Shown: positions 55,723 to 63,143 of the stretch, piece by piece
Numbering within the stretch: the first letter of the stretch is position 1
Layout: every line of letters begins with the position of its first letter
Assembly: GCF_000411255.1 (NCBI RefSeq)
Contig: NZ_KE150413.1
Coordinates: 424,794 to 488,793, forward strand
DNA from: Paenibacillus sp. HGH0039
Lineage (GTDB): Bacteria > Bacillota > Bacilli > Paenibacillales > NBRC-103111
Direction of reading: 5' to 3'
Length of the DNA: 64,000 nucleotides
The notes under the pieces: generated by a model
Database searches by the model: none
The model's input: the letters and a program-made list of their open reading frames with translations, nothing else
Told to the model about the DNA's origin: nothing
Made by a program: the position numbers and the translations under genes

Positions 55723-56828
55723 CACAGCCGCTCATCCGATTTATGAACGACCTGTATGTGGTTCACGGTGCATTCTCCTTCACTGAGGAAGAATACGGGC
55801 AGATCGCCGAAGACTTGGACTTATTCTCCATCACGGCTCAGGTGTACCACATGCTGAAAGAGAAAGGGAGACTCGGTGAGCTCCCCCTCTTTCTCCAGGA
55901 CCGTCTGAAGCGCAAGGCGGAAGCGACCCTGTTCCAGAACTTGCTTCTCAAGACAGAGACGGACCGGCTGCTCCGGTTGTTTGAGGAAGCGGAACTTTCC
56001 GTGATGCTCTTGAAAGGAGTTCATTTTGCGGAAACCTATTTTGGGCATATAGGCGCCCGAGGAACCACCGATATTGATCTTTTAGTAGAACCGGATCATT
56101 TAAACAAAGCGATCGAAATTGTAGAGAGTGCAGGGTATGGCATCCAGGAAACATATGGGTCGGATCATCATATCGTCTTACAAAAAACAAATGCTCAACG
56201 TATCCAGATAGATGTCGAAGTCCACTGGGCTTTGGCAAGAAATGAACTCTACAAAATCGATCATAAATCATTTTGGCTGAGGAGCTCGCCATTATCTGAT
56301 TTTTCATATGTGAGGCAGCTGTCGCCGGAAGACGTTTTCTACATGATTTGCCTGCATGGAGCTCAGCATTACATGATTTCTCCCAGATATTCACTTGATA
56401 TTCTTCATCTAACACAGATAAAACCACAAATTTTCGATTGGGATGTCATCTACCGGCGTATGGAGGCAGAACATACCCGGAACAGAATTATCTTAGCTTG
56501 TACGGAAACTAAATCTCTTTTTAAGAATTGCTGTATGGATGAGAGGTTTATACGTAAAGGTTCGGCGGGTTGGGAATACAGGGAAATGAGAGCAGCAGCC
56601 ACGGAGAACAAAAGAATTCGTTATTATTTCAAAACCTTTTTTTTTAGATTGAAATCGATTGATCATTGGAGCTACATAGGGCTACTTCTAAAAAAGATGA
56701 TTATTCCTAGCGCTTCTAAAAATGTTCATACAAAAGCATCAAGTAAGGCCGGTGTTTATCAAATTTACCGATACCGCTGGCGTATATTGAGGAGTACGAT
56801 CAAAAGAATATTTCTCACATCAAAATAA
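55719..56828 (+). CDS. Nucleotidyltransferase-family protein (NTP_transf_5 type)
   Basis: A 369-residue protein resembling the uncharacterised nucleotidyltransferase family PF14907. The core motif ARGTTDIDLLVEPDHL (about residues 112-127) supplies the metal-binding acidic pair, and IDVEVHWALA near residue 165 supplies the third acid. PEDVFYMICLHGAQHYM and SLDILHLTQIK fit the helical second half. Family members occur in lasso peptide and polysaccharide gene sets, where they are thought to modify a peptide or sugar with a nucleotide. It begins inside the stop of the 40-residue peptide and is followed by a PqqD-like gene. The basic C-terminus (RYRWRILRSTIKRIFLTSK) is notable. Confidence 0.75.
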   Translation: MTQPLIRFMNDLYVVHGAFSFTEEEYGQIAEDLDLFSITAQVYHMLKEKGRLGELPLFLQDRLKRKAEATLFQNLLLKTETDRLLRLFEEAELSVMLLKGVHFAETYFGHIGARGTTDIDLLVEPDHLNKAIEIVESAGYGIQETYGSDHHIVLQKTNAQRIQIDVEVHWALARNELYKIDHKSFWLRSSPLSDFSYVRQLSPEDVFYMICLHGAQHYMISPRYSLDILHLTQIKPQIFDWDVIYRRMEAEHTRNRIILACTETKSLFKNCCMDERFIRKGSAGWEYREMRAAATENKRIRYYFKTFFFRLKSIDHWSYIGLLLKKMIIPSASKNVHTKASSKAGVYQIYRYRWRILRSTIKRIFLTSK

Positions 56829-56843
56829 GCGGGAGAACTTCTA

Positions 56844-57137
56844 ATGGAAAAAAGGTATCATCGGCATGCAGACACAGAGATTTGGGAAACGGAAGGCGAC
56901 TTCTTGGTTGTTCATACTCTTCATCAAAGTATAACAAAACTAAATGAAGTTGGCGGGTATATTTGGTCCCTGCTCGATGCTCCCAAGACCTTAGAGGAAC
57001 TTGTAATGGAGTTAACTAAAGAATATGAACTTACAACGGATCAAGGACTAAATGATGTGAACGTATTTTTGCATGATTTATCCCAATACGGATTGATAAC
57101 GACATGTACAGGAAACCTTGAGGTTGCTAAAAGCTAA
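56844..57137 (+). CDS. PqqD-family protein (RiPP recognition element)
   Basis: A 97-residue protein of the PqqD fold: winged-helix-like with TEIWETEGDFLVVHTLHQSI, LNEVGGYIWSLLDAPKTLEEL and DVNVFLHDLSQYGLI, all family landmarks. PqqD-like domains bind leader peptides and present them to modifying enzymes. In lasso peptide systems the equivalent stand-alone B1 protein binds the YxxP leader. The start has GCGGGAGAAC upstream, 16 nt behind the nucleotidyltransferase gene. It is followed by Wzz, so the small peptide module is physically joined to the polysaccharide operon. Confidence 0.85.
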   Translation: MEKRYHRHADTEIWETEGDFLVVHTLHQSITKLNEVGGYIWSLLDAPKTLEELVMELTKEYELTTDQGLNDVNVFLHDLSQYGLITTCTGNLEVAKS

Positions 57138-57151
57138 TAAATGTGTCTGTA

Positions 57152-57168
57152 TTGATACAAAATGTAAC
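57152..57168 (+). promoter_or_regulatory. XRE-type operator before the Wzz gene (site 9)
   Basis: GATACAAAATGTAAC at 57154-57168 differs at one base from GATACA-N3-TGTATC. TTGATA (57152) could serve as a -35, but the -10 is weak. Confidence 0.6.
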
Positions 57169-57191
57169 ATTTTGAATATGGAGGCAAAAAG

Positions 57192-57950
57192 ATGGAATCG
57201 GGCTTAAACCAATATATCCAAATTCTCCGCAAACGAATTTGGCTGATCATTATTACCGTTTTCGTTGTAACCGTAATGTCCGGAATCATTAGTTATTTCT
57301 TTATCGACAAGCAATATGCGGCAAGTACGAAGCTGGTAGTTAATAAATCGAGCAGTTACCAAGGATATGACATTCTGGATTATAACGCGGTTAATACTAA
57401 CATCATGCTTGTGAATACTTATAAGGAAATTATTAAGACGCCTGCCATTATGGAAAAGGTGGCTTCCCGATTCACTGGTGAAGGACTTACCTCCGATATG
57501 TTGGCGGGTATGACCAAAGTTACCTCCATAGCGGATACGCAGGTTATGACCATAACGGCAACCGCAGATAATTATGCAACAGCGGCTAAGTTGGCCAATG
57601 CCGTATCGGATGTATTCAAAGCTGAGATTTCCGGAATTATGAAAGTAGATAACGTAACGATACTAAACGAAGCCAAAACCACAGATAACGTCGGTCCCGT
57701 CACTCCCAATATTAAGCTTAACGTGGCGGCGGCTTTCATTGTATCTTTACTGATTTCCGTAGGTCTGGTTTTCTTAATCGAGCACCTGGACGACACGGTT
57801 AAAACGGAGAAAGATGTAGAGAAATTTCTGGGGGTTCCTACTCTTGCCGTAATCTCAAAAATTAAAACAGCGGATCTCAAAAATAATGCTCCTTCGGAGC
57901 CTCATAAAAAAATGGCAGGTGAAACGGCTTATGCTGGCGTCAACCAATAA
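57192..57950 (+). CDS. Polysaccharide chain-length regulator / kinase activator (Wzz, YveK type)
   Basis: A 252-residue Wzz protein with two membrane helices (about residues 16-36 and 176-196) around an extracellular domain. NQYIQILRKRIWLIIITVFV at the start and PVTPNIKLNVAAAFIVSL before the second helix (Pro-rich motif) are typical. The C-terminal cytoplasmic tail is the activator of the BY-kinase encoded next, and the genes overlap by 20 bp. It sets the chain length of the exported polymer. The start follows GGAGGCAAAAAG. Confidence 0.92.
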   Translation: MESGLNQYIQILRKRIWLIIITVFVVTVMSGIISYFFIDKQYAASTKLVVNKSSSYQGYDILDYNAVNTNIMLVNTYKEIIKTPAIMEKVASRFTGEGLTSDMLAGMTKVTSIADTQVMTITATADNYATAAKLANAVSDVFKAEISGIMKVDNVTILNEAKTTDNVGPVTPNIKLNVAAAFIVSLLISVGLVFLIEHLDDTVKTEKDVEKFLGVPTLAVISKIKTADLKNNAPSEPHKKMAGETAYAGVNQ

Positions 57951-58623
57951 TAGCAAAGTATTGATCGCGGATGTTAATCCCAAATCTCAAATTTCAGAAG
58001 CTTACCGGGTATTGCGAACGAACATTCAATACTCCTCCATTGATAAAGAGATCACAACCATTTTGGTAACTTCGGCTCAGCCTGCGGAAGGAAAGTCTAC
58101 CACAGTTTCAAATTTAGCCATAACTTATGCGCAGGAAGAGAAGAACGTGTTGTTAATTGATGCTGATTTGCGTAAACCTACCATGCATAAGTTATTCGGT
58201 ATTTCGAATCGAAGCGGACTGACTAATTTACTCCTGGGTGAAGCCCCCGTTCGTGAGGTCGCCATTCCATCTCATCTGCCCAATTTGTATTTGATTCCTT
58301 CTGGGCCTTCTACCCCAAATCCGGCTGAAATGTTAGCTTCCAAACGTATGACGCAGTTTATAGAACAGGCAAAAGCGGAATACGATATCGTCTTAATTGA
58401 TTCCCCTCCCATTTTGGCTGTAACGGACGCCCAAATATTGGCGACTAAATGTGAGGGTGTGATTCTTGTTCTGAATCATGGAAAAGTAAAAAGGGAAGTA
58501 GCTAAGAGAGCAGTTGATAGGTTGGAGCATGTAGGAGTTAAACCGCTAGGCGTTGTTATCAATAATAAAACGAATACTAAAACTAGTTCTTCTTACTATT
58601 CTTATTACGGCGAAAGTAAGTAA
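57931..58623 (+). CDS. Tyrosine-protein kinase (BY-kinase, CpsD/YwqD type)
   Basis: A 230-residue bacterial tyrosine kinase. Walker A is AEGKSTTVSN (about residue 53), Walker A' VLLIDADLRKPT and Walker B DIVLIDSPP. The C-terminus carries a tyrosine cluster (SSSYYSYYGESK) that is autophosphorylated and dephosphorylated by the PHP phosphatase at 54663. It is soluble and activated by the Wzz tail. ATG 57931 follows AGGTGA at 8 nt, and the longer frame from 57886 is a poor start. It ends just before a structured RNA. Confidence 0.92.
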   Translation: MLASTNNSKVLIADVNPKSQISEAYRVLRTNIQYSSIDKEITTILVTSAQPAEGKSTTVSNLAITYAQEEKNVLLIDADLRKPTMHKLFGISNRSGLTNLLLGEAPVREVAIPSHLPNLYLIPSGPSTPNPAEMLASKRMTQFIEQAKAEYDIVLIDSPPILAVTDAQILATKCEGVILVLNHGKVKREVAKRAVDRLEHVGVKPLGVVINNKTNTKTSSSYYSYYGESK

Positions 58624-58636
58624 AAGATCTTCCGAA

Positions 58637-58740
58637 ACAAGGTCATGCCTACCGCACCTTTATCACCGTAGGCACTCGGTCATGCCGTGGGCGCTAGTCG
58701 CCTTAGACATTCATTGTCAAAGGTGTGATGTGAGGGGGGG
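58637..58740 (+). ncRNA. Probable EAR (eps-associated RNA) antitermination element
   Basis: Directly behind the kinase gene lies a compact structure: TGCCTAC/GTAGGCA (58646-58674) with a 15-nt loop, GGCG/CGCC (58690-58702), GACA/TGTC (58706-58718), and a pseudoknot between loop CACCTTT (58655-58661) and AAAGGTG (58719-58725). The EAR element of Bacillales sits at this same place, between the Wzc-like kinase gene and the rest of the eps operon, and lets polymerase read through terminators. The call rests on position and pseudoknot, since I cannot compare with a covariance model. Confidence 0.6.
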
Positions 58741-58769
58741 TTAAATGCCCTGCTTTCTTACTTATTTTG

Positions 58770-58825
58770 CATAAAAATACGAGCTATGTTGTTTCGAAAT
58801 AGACAATAGACCTCGTATTTTTATG
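58770..58825 (+). terminator. Perfect 14-bp inverted repeat, terminator-like
   Basis: CATAAAAATACGAG and CTCGTATTTTTATG enclose a 28-nt loop behind the presumed EAR element. The stem contains its own A and T tracts. It may be the first terminator that EAR-modified polymerase must pass. Confidence 0.6.
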
Positions 58826-58870
58826 TTTATAGAAAAATAGATCTATTTGGGAGTTCGAGGAGGAACCGTC

Positions 58871-59758
58871 ATGCATAAAGTCAGAAAAGCCATTATCCCG
58901 GCAGCAGGTTTAGGGACCCGTTTTTTACCCGCTACGAAAGCTATGCCGAAAGAAATGCTTCCTATTGTCGATAAGCCTACCATTCAATACATCGTAGAAG
59001 AGGCGGTTAAATCAGGTATTGAAGATATCTTAATTGTTACGGGCAAGAACAAACGTTCAATCGAAGACCATTTTGATAATGCGTTTGACTTAGAACAGAA
59101 TTTAATGGAAAAGGGTAAATTTGATCTGCTAAAAGAAGTGCAGTTGTCAGCTAAAGTGGAAATTCATTACATCCGTCAAAAATTTCCCAAAGGTCTTGGC
59201 CACGCCGTATGGTGTGCGAGAAAATTCATCGGGAATGAGCCGTTTGCCGTACTGCTGGGTGACGACATTGTGGAAGGGAAGACTCCATGTCTTAAGCAAT
59301 TAATAGGCCAGTTCGAACGAACAGGGCGCTCTATAATCGGAGTGCAGCCCGTACCTGCTGAAGAGATTCATCGCTATGGTGTTATAGGCTCCAAAGAGAC
59401 GGAGGGACGCTTGTTAGAAGTGAACCAGCTAATAGAAAAACCGACAAAAGAACAAGCGCCTTCCAATTTCGCCATTATGGGACGGTATATCCTAACTCCA
59501 GAAATTTTTGATTTGCTGGAGAACCAAGAACAGGGGGCTAACGGAGAAGTTCAATTAACGGATGCCATTCAAGCGTTGAATGAGTTTCAGCAAGTATATG
59601 CCTATCACTTTGAAGGAATTCGGTACGATGTGGGCGAGAAACTGGGATACATTTTAACTACTTTGGATTTTGCTTTGCGAAACAATGAGTTGCGAACTCC
59701 GCTTCTAAACGCTTTGGAAGAAATTCTGCAAAGAGAGGCCAAACCGCAAAATGTCTAG
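58871..59758 (+). CDS. galU: UTP-glucose-1-phosphate uridylyltransferase
   Basis: A 295-residue enzyme that makes UDP-glucose from UTP and glucose 1-phosphate. [30 protein letters not shown] is the nucleotide-binding signature, [10 protein letters not shown] holds the metal-binding pair, and [14 protein letters not shown] closes the active site. ATG 58871 follows GAGGAGGAACC, and the open frame from 58847 lacks a ribosome binding site. It provides activated glucose for the polymer. GtaB is the Bacillus name for the equivalent. Confidence 0.93.
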   Translation: MHKVRKAIIPAAGLGTRFLPATKAMPKEMLPIVDKPTIQYIVEEAVKSGIEDILIVTGKNKRSIEDHFDNAFDLEQNLMEKGKFDLLKEVQLSAKVEIHYIRQKFPKGLGHAVWCARKFIGNEPFAVLLGDDIVEGKTPCLKQLIGQFERTGRSIIGVQPVPAEEIHRYGVIGSKETEGRLLEVNQLIEKPTKEQAPSNFAIMGRYILTPEIFDLLENQEQGANGEVQLTDAIQALNEFQQVYAYHFEGIRYDVGEKLGYILTTLDFALRNNELRTPLLNALEEILQREAKPQNV

Positions 59759-59796
59759 CCTCATATGTAAAATCAGTTGCAGGGGAGTGGAAAATT

Positions 59797-61647
59797 TTGA
59801 GTTATCGTAAAAGATTTATTCCTTTGTTCAGTATGGATTTTCTAATAGCGCTTGGCAGTGTATACGTGGCGTATATGCTTCGTTTCGATGGTGACTTGCC
59901 GGTTATTTACATAAAACAAATGATTATCTATATGACCGTCACGGTCTTTTTTAGTGTAGTCAGTATGTCCTTCTTCAAGCTGTATAACCGTATTTGGCAA
60001 TATGCAAGTGTGGGCGAAATGTTATCGATCTTCAGAGCGGTGGTCGTCAGCAGCTCTTTATCGTATATCGTTTCTTATTTTATATCCGGAATAGGTGTTC
60101 CCATTTCTATTTTTCTCGGTACTTTCCAATCGATGCTTTTCTTGATGGGAGGGGCGCGTTTTGCATGGCGCTTGTTCAGAGATAACTATTACAAACAGAA
60201 GCAGGGACAGCATAAGGCGTTAATTATCGGAGCGGGAGACTGCGGGACAATCATTGCCAGAGAGCTTAAACACAATTCCGCTTCCCAGATGTACCCGATT
60301 GCTTTTATTGACGATGATTTATTAAAGCATAAACACCAAATATACGGGCTGCCTGTGCTGGGAAACAGAGAAGCCATTATTGATGTAACGGAAGCCCATG
60401 ATATCAGTGACATCGTAATTGCAATTCCATCTGCAACCAAAAAACAAATTACAGAAATTATTGAGATTTGCAAAAAGACCAAAGCTAAGCTGAAAATAAT
60501 CCCTAAGTTGAGTGACTTAATTCATGGGAAAGTCAGTATTCAAGAGATTCGGGATGTGGATGTGGAGGATCTGCTGGGAAGAGACCCGGTTAAGGTTGAT
60601 TTACATGGAATTGCGGATTATCTATCCGATAAGAGCGTGTTGGTAACAGGTGCGGGAGGTTCAATAGGTTCTGAATTATGCAGACAGATTGCCAGTTTCA
60701 ATCCGTCTAAACTTTTATTGCTCGGCCATGGAGAAAACAGTATTTACGCGATCGAAATGGAATTAAGCCGGCTATTCCCTAAAATTAAACTGGGAACCAT
60801 CATTGCGGATATTCAGGATCAAAAAAGGTTGGAAACCATATTTAAAGAATTTTTACCCCAGGTCGTTTTTCACGCCGCCGCTCATAAACACGTGCCACTA
60901 ATGGAGAAGAACCCGACGGAAGCTATCAAGAATAACGTATTAGGCACCCGAAACGTGGCTGATTGTGCGGACAAATTCGGATCGGAGCGATTTGTCTTAA
61001 TCTCTACAGATAAGGCTGTAAATCCGACCAGTGTGATGGGCACAACTAAGCGGATTGCAGAGATGTATATTCAGAGCCTGAATATGACGAGCAAAACTAT
61101 ATTTGCCGCTGTCCGTTTTGGGAATGTTCTTGGAAGCAGGGGAAGTGTCATTCCCCAGTTCAAGCAACAAATCGCACATGGCGGACCGGTAACGGTTACT
61201 CATCCCGAGATGATTCGTTATTTTATGACCATTCCCGAAGCGGTTCAGCTTGTGATTCAAGCGGGGGCGATCGCCCAAGGCGGAGAAGTTTTTATTCTCG
61301 ACATGGGAGAACCCGTAAAAATTTTGAACTTGGCCAAAGATTTAATCAGATTGTCCGGGTTCGTTCCCAACGAAGATATTGCGATTCAATATACGGGCAT
61401 GCGGCCGGGGGAAAAACTGTACGAGGAACTCTTGACTAGTGAAGAGGGGCTCACCTCGACGCTGCATAATCGGATATTTATCGGACGCCCGGCTAATTTA
61501 AACCGGGAGCATATTCAGTTCGAAGTCAAGAAACTGGAAAAGCTGCTTGGGGATTCAGTGGATGATATTCGTTCTGTTCTTCAACACATTGTGCCTACCT
61601 ATAACCGTCCATCAAATCAGGAAGCAAAAGAGCTCACCCTGGTTTAA
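59797..61647 (+). CDS. Membrane nucleoside-diphosphate-sugar dehydratase (CapD/EpsC type)
   Basis: A 616-residue protein with four N-terminal membrane helices (about residues 8-120), a CoA-binding-like Rossmann domain (IIGAGDCGTIIAREL, about 145-260) and a catalytic Rossmann domain with TGAGGSIGSELCRQ (about 284-297). STDKAVNPTSVMGTTKRIAE and MRPGEKLYEELL are typical of the 4,6-dehydratase family acting on UDP-GlcNAc. It supplies a 6-deoxy-4-keto sugar precursor. The start is TTG 59797 behind AGGGGAGTGG. Two nucleotides separate its stop from the next frame. Confidence 0.9.
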   Translation: MSYRKRFIPLFSMDFLIALGSVYVAYMLRFDGDLPVIYIKQMIIYMTVTVFFSVVSMSFFKLYNRIWQYASVGEMLSIFRAVVVSSSLSYIVSYFISGIGVPISIFLGTFQSMLFLMGGARFAWRLFRDNYYKQKQGQHKALIIGAGDCGTIIARELKHNSASQMYPIAFIDDDLLKHKHQIYGLPVLGNREAIIDVTEAHDISDIVIAIPSATKKQITEIIEICKKTKAKLKIIPKLSDLIHGKVSIQEIRDVDVEDLLGRDPVKVDLHGIADYLSDKSVLVTGAGGSIGSELCRQIASFNPSKLLLLGHGENSIYAIEMELSRLFPKIKLGTIIADIQDQKRLETIFKEFLPQVVFHAAAHKHVPLMEKNPTEAIKNNVLGTRNVADCADKFGSERFVLISTDKAVNPTSVMGTTKRIAEMYIQSLNMTSKTIFAAVRFGNVLGSRGSVIPQFKQQIAHGGPVTVTHPEMIRYFMTIPEAVQLVIQAGAIAQGGEVFILDMGEPVKILNLAKDLIRLSGFVPNEDIAIQYTGMRPGEKLYEELLTSEEGLTSTLHNRIFIGRPANLNREHIQFEVKKLEKLLGDSVDDIRSVLQHIVPTYNRPSNQEAKELTLV

Positions 61648-61673
61648 TTTTGTTTAGAAATCAGGTGCAAACG

Positions 61674-63140
61674 ATGTCTTTAAGACAGCAAGCATTAAAC
61701 GGAGGCAAATGGACAGCTATATCGACTCTGTCCATCGTCTTGCTCCAAATGGCTCAAATTGCGGTTATATCCAGATTTCTGGACGCAAAAGCATTTGGCT
61801 TAATGGGTATGATCATGATCATTGTCGGGTTTGCTCAATCTTTTACCGACATGGGCATTTCAAGTGCCATCATTCAGAGAAAAGAAACAACGCGGAATGA
61901 GCTATCCAGTCTGTATTGGTTAAACATAGCTACCGGACTCGTTGCAGGATTTGTTGTCTGGATGACTAAAGAACCTATTGCATTTTTCTATAAGAGTCCT
62001 GAGCTGGCTGATTTGCTGGTTTGGTCCTCTTTTTTATTTCCCATTATCGCATCCGGTCAGCAGTTTCAGGTATTGCTGCAAAAAGAACTCAGGTTTAAGG
62101 TGATTTCACAACTATCCATTTTATCCATGCTTGCAGGAACTGTAATAAGTATCAGCGCCGCTTATTTCGGTATGGGTGTTTTTGCCTTGGTCTTAGGTCA
62201 ATTAAGTACTTCAGCTGTGAATTCGATCCTTTTAATCACCTTGAGCTGGAAAAAGTGGAAACCTCAAATGCATTTCCGCAGATCCGATTTAAAAGGGTAT
62301 CTTTCCTTTGGAATGTTTCAAATGGGTGATCGTACCGTCACGTATTTCAATAATAACTTGGACAAAATTATTATCGGCCGGTTTCTGGGAGCAGAAGCCT
62401 TAGGATATTATTCGATCGCATTTAACTTAATTATCATTCCGTTGATTCGGATAAATCCTATCGTAAACCGGGTTGCTTTCCCCATTTTTTCGAAGATTCA
62501 AGATAACCGGGAACAGATGAAGAAGGGGTATATGAAAGTCATAAATACGTTGAGTCTTGTAAACCTTCCCTTATATTTCGGGCTGATCGCAACTGCACCT
62601 TTATTCATTCCCATCATGTTCGGGGCGCAATGGGGACCGAGCATTCTTATCACACAAATTCTATGCGGCGTAGGGATACTAAGATCTATTGCTAACCCGG
62701 TAGGCTCCTTGGTTATGGCGACGGGAAAGGTAGGTCGCGGGTTTCTTTATAATTCTTTCAAAACCGTTTTGCAAATTCCTGTGATTATATTCGGGGCTTA
62801 TGCGGGAGGAGTTATTGGAGTCGCTGTCGCTTTTCTAAGCTTAAAATCAGTCTATTTTATAACCAATTATCTCGTCATGCTCAAGACCATGTTAGGACCT
62901 TGCTTCATTGACCTGCTGCGCAGTTTAAGGGAACCGCTGTATGCAAGTGTCATCATGTGTATAGGTGTGTATTTATCCGGTTTGGTAACGACAGACTATT
63001 TATCCGCCGGAATTGCATTGGCCATACAAATATTAACTGGAATAGCCGTCTATGCAGTAACGATCCTTGTTTACAGTCCGGACCTGTTGCATAAAATCAA
63101 GGGCAAATTAGGCAATTCAAGAATTAAAGAAGGAGCCTGA
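61674..63140 (+). CDS. Polysaccharide flippase (Wzx/MOP superfamily)
   Basis: A 488-residue membrane protein with about twelve to fourteen helices. The N-terminal NGGKWTAISTLSIVLLQMAQIAVISRFLDAKAFGLMGM and the motif ISSAIIQRKETTRNELSSLYWLNI are typical of the lipopolysaccharide/teichuronic flippases (TuaB-like). It moves undecaprenyl-linked repeat units across the membrane. ATG 61674 follows AGGTGC, and an upstream TTG at 61650 in frame is an alternative. It lies 26 nt behind the dehydratase gene and 3 nt before the glycosyltransferase. Confidence 0.9.
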   Translation: MSLRQQALNGGKWTAISTLSIVLLQMAQIAVISRFLDAKAFGLMGMIMIIVGFAQSFTDMGISSAIIQRKETTRNELSSLYWLNIATGLVAGFVVWMTKEPIAFFYKSPELADLLVWSSFLFPIIASGQQFQVLLQKELRFKVISQLSILSMLAGTVISISAAYFGMGVFALVLGQLSTSAVNSILLITLSWKKWKPQMHFRRSDLKGYLSFGMFQMGDRTVTYFNNNLDKIIIGRFLGAEALGYYSIAFNLIIIPLIRINPIVNRVAFPIFSKIQDNREQMKKGYMKVINTLSLVNLPLYFGLIATAPLFIPIMFGAQWGPSILITQILCGVGILRSIANPVGSLVMATGKVGRGFLYNSFKTVLQIPVIIFGAYAGGVIGVAVAFLSLKSVYFITNYLVMLKTMLGPCFIDLLRSLREPLYASVIMCIGVYLSGLVTTDYLSAGIALAIQILTGIAVYAVTILVYSPDLLHKIKGKLGNSRIKEGA

Positions 63141-63143
63141 CCT

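Noticed and set aside
55600-57137. A complete lasso peptide cluster
   Set aside because: There is no asparagine-synthetase-like cyclase or transglutaminase-like protease in the window, and the peptide tail has no Gly1 with an acid at position 7-9.
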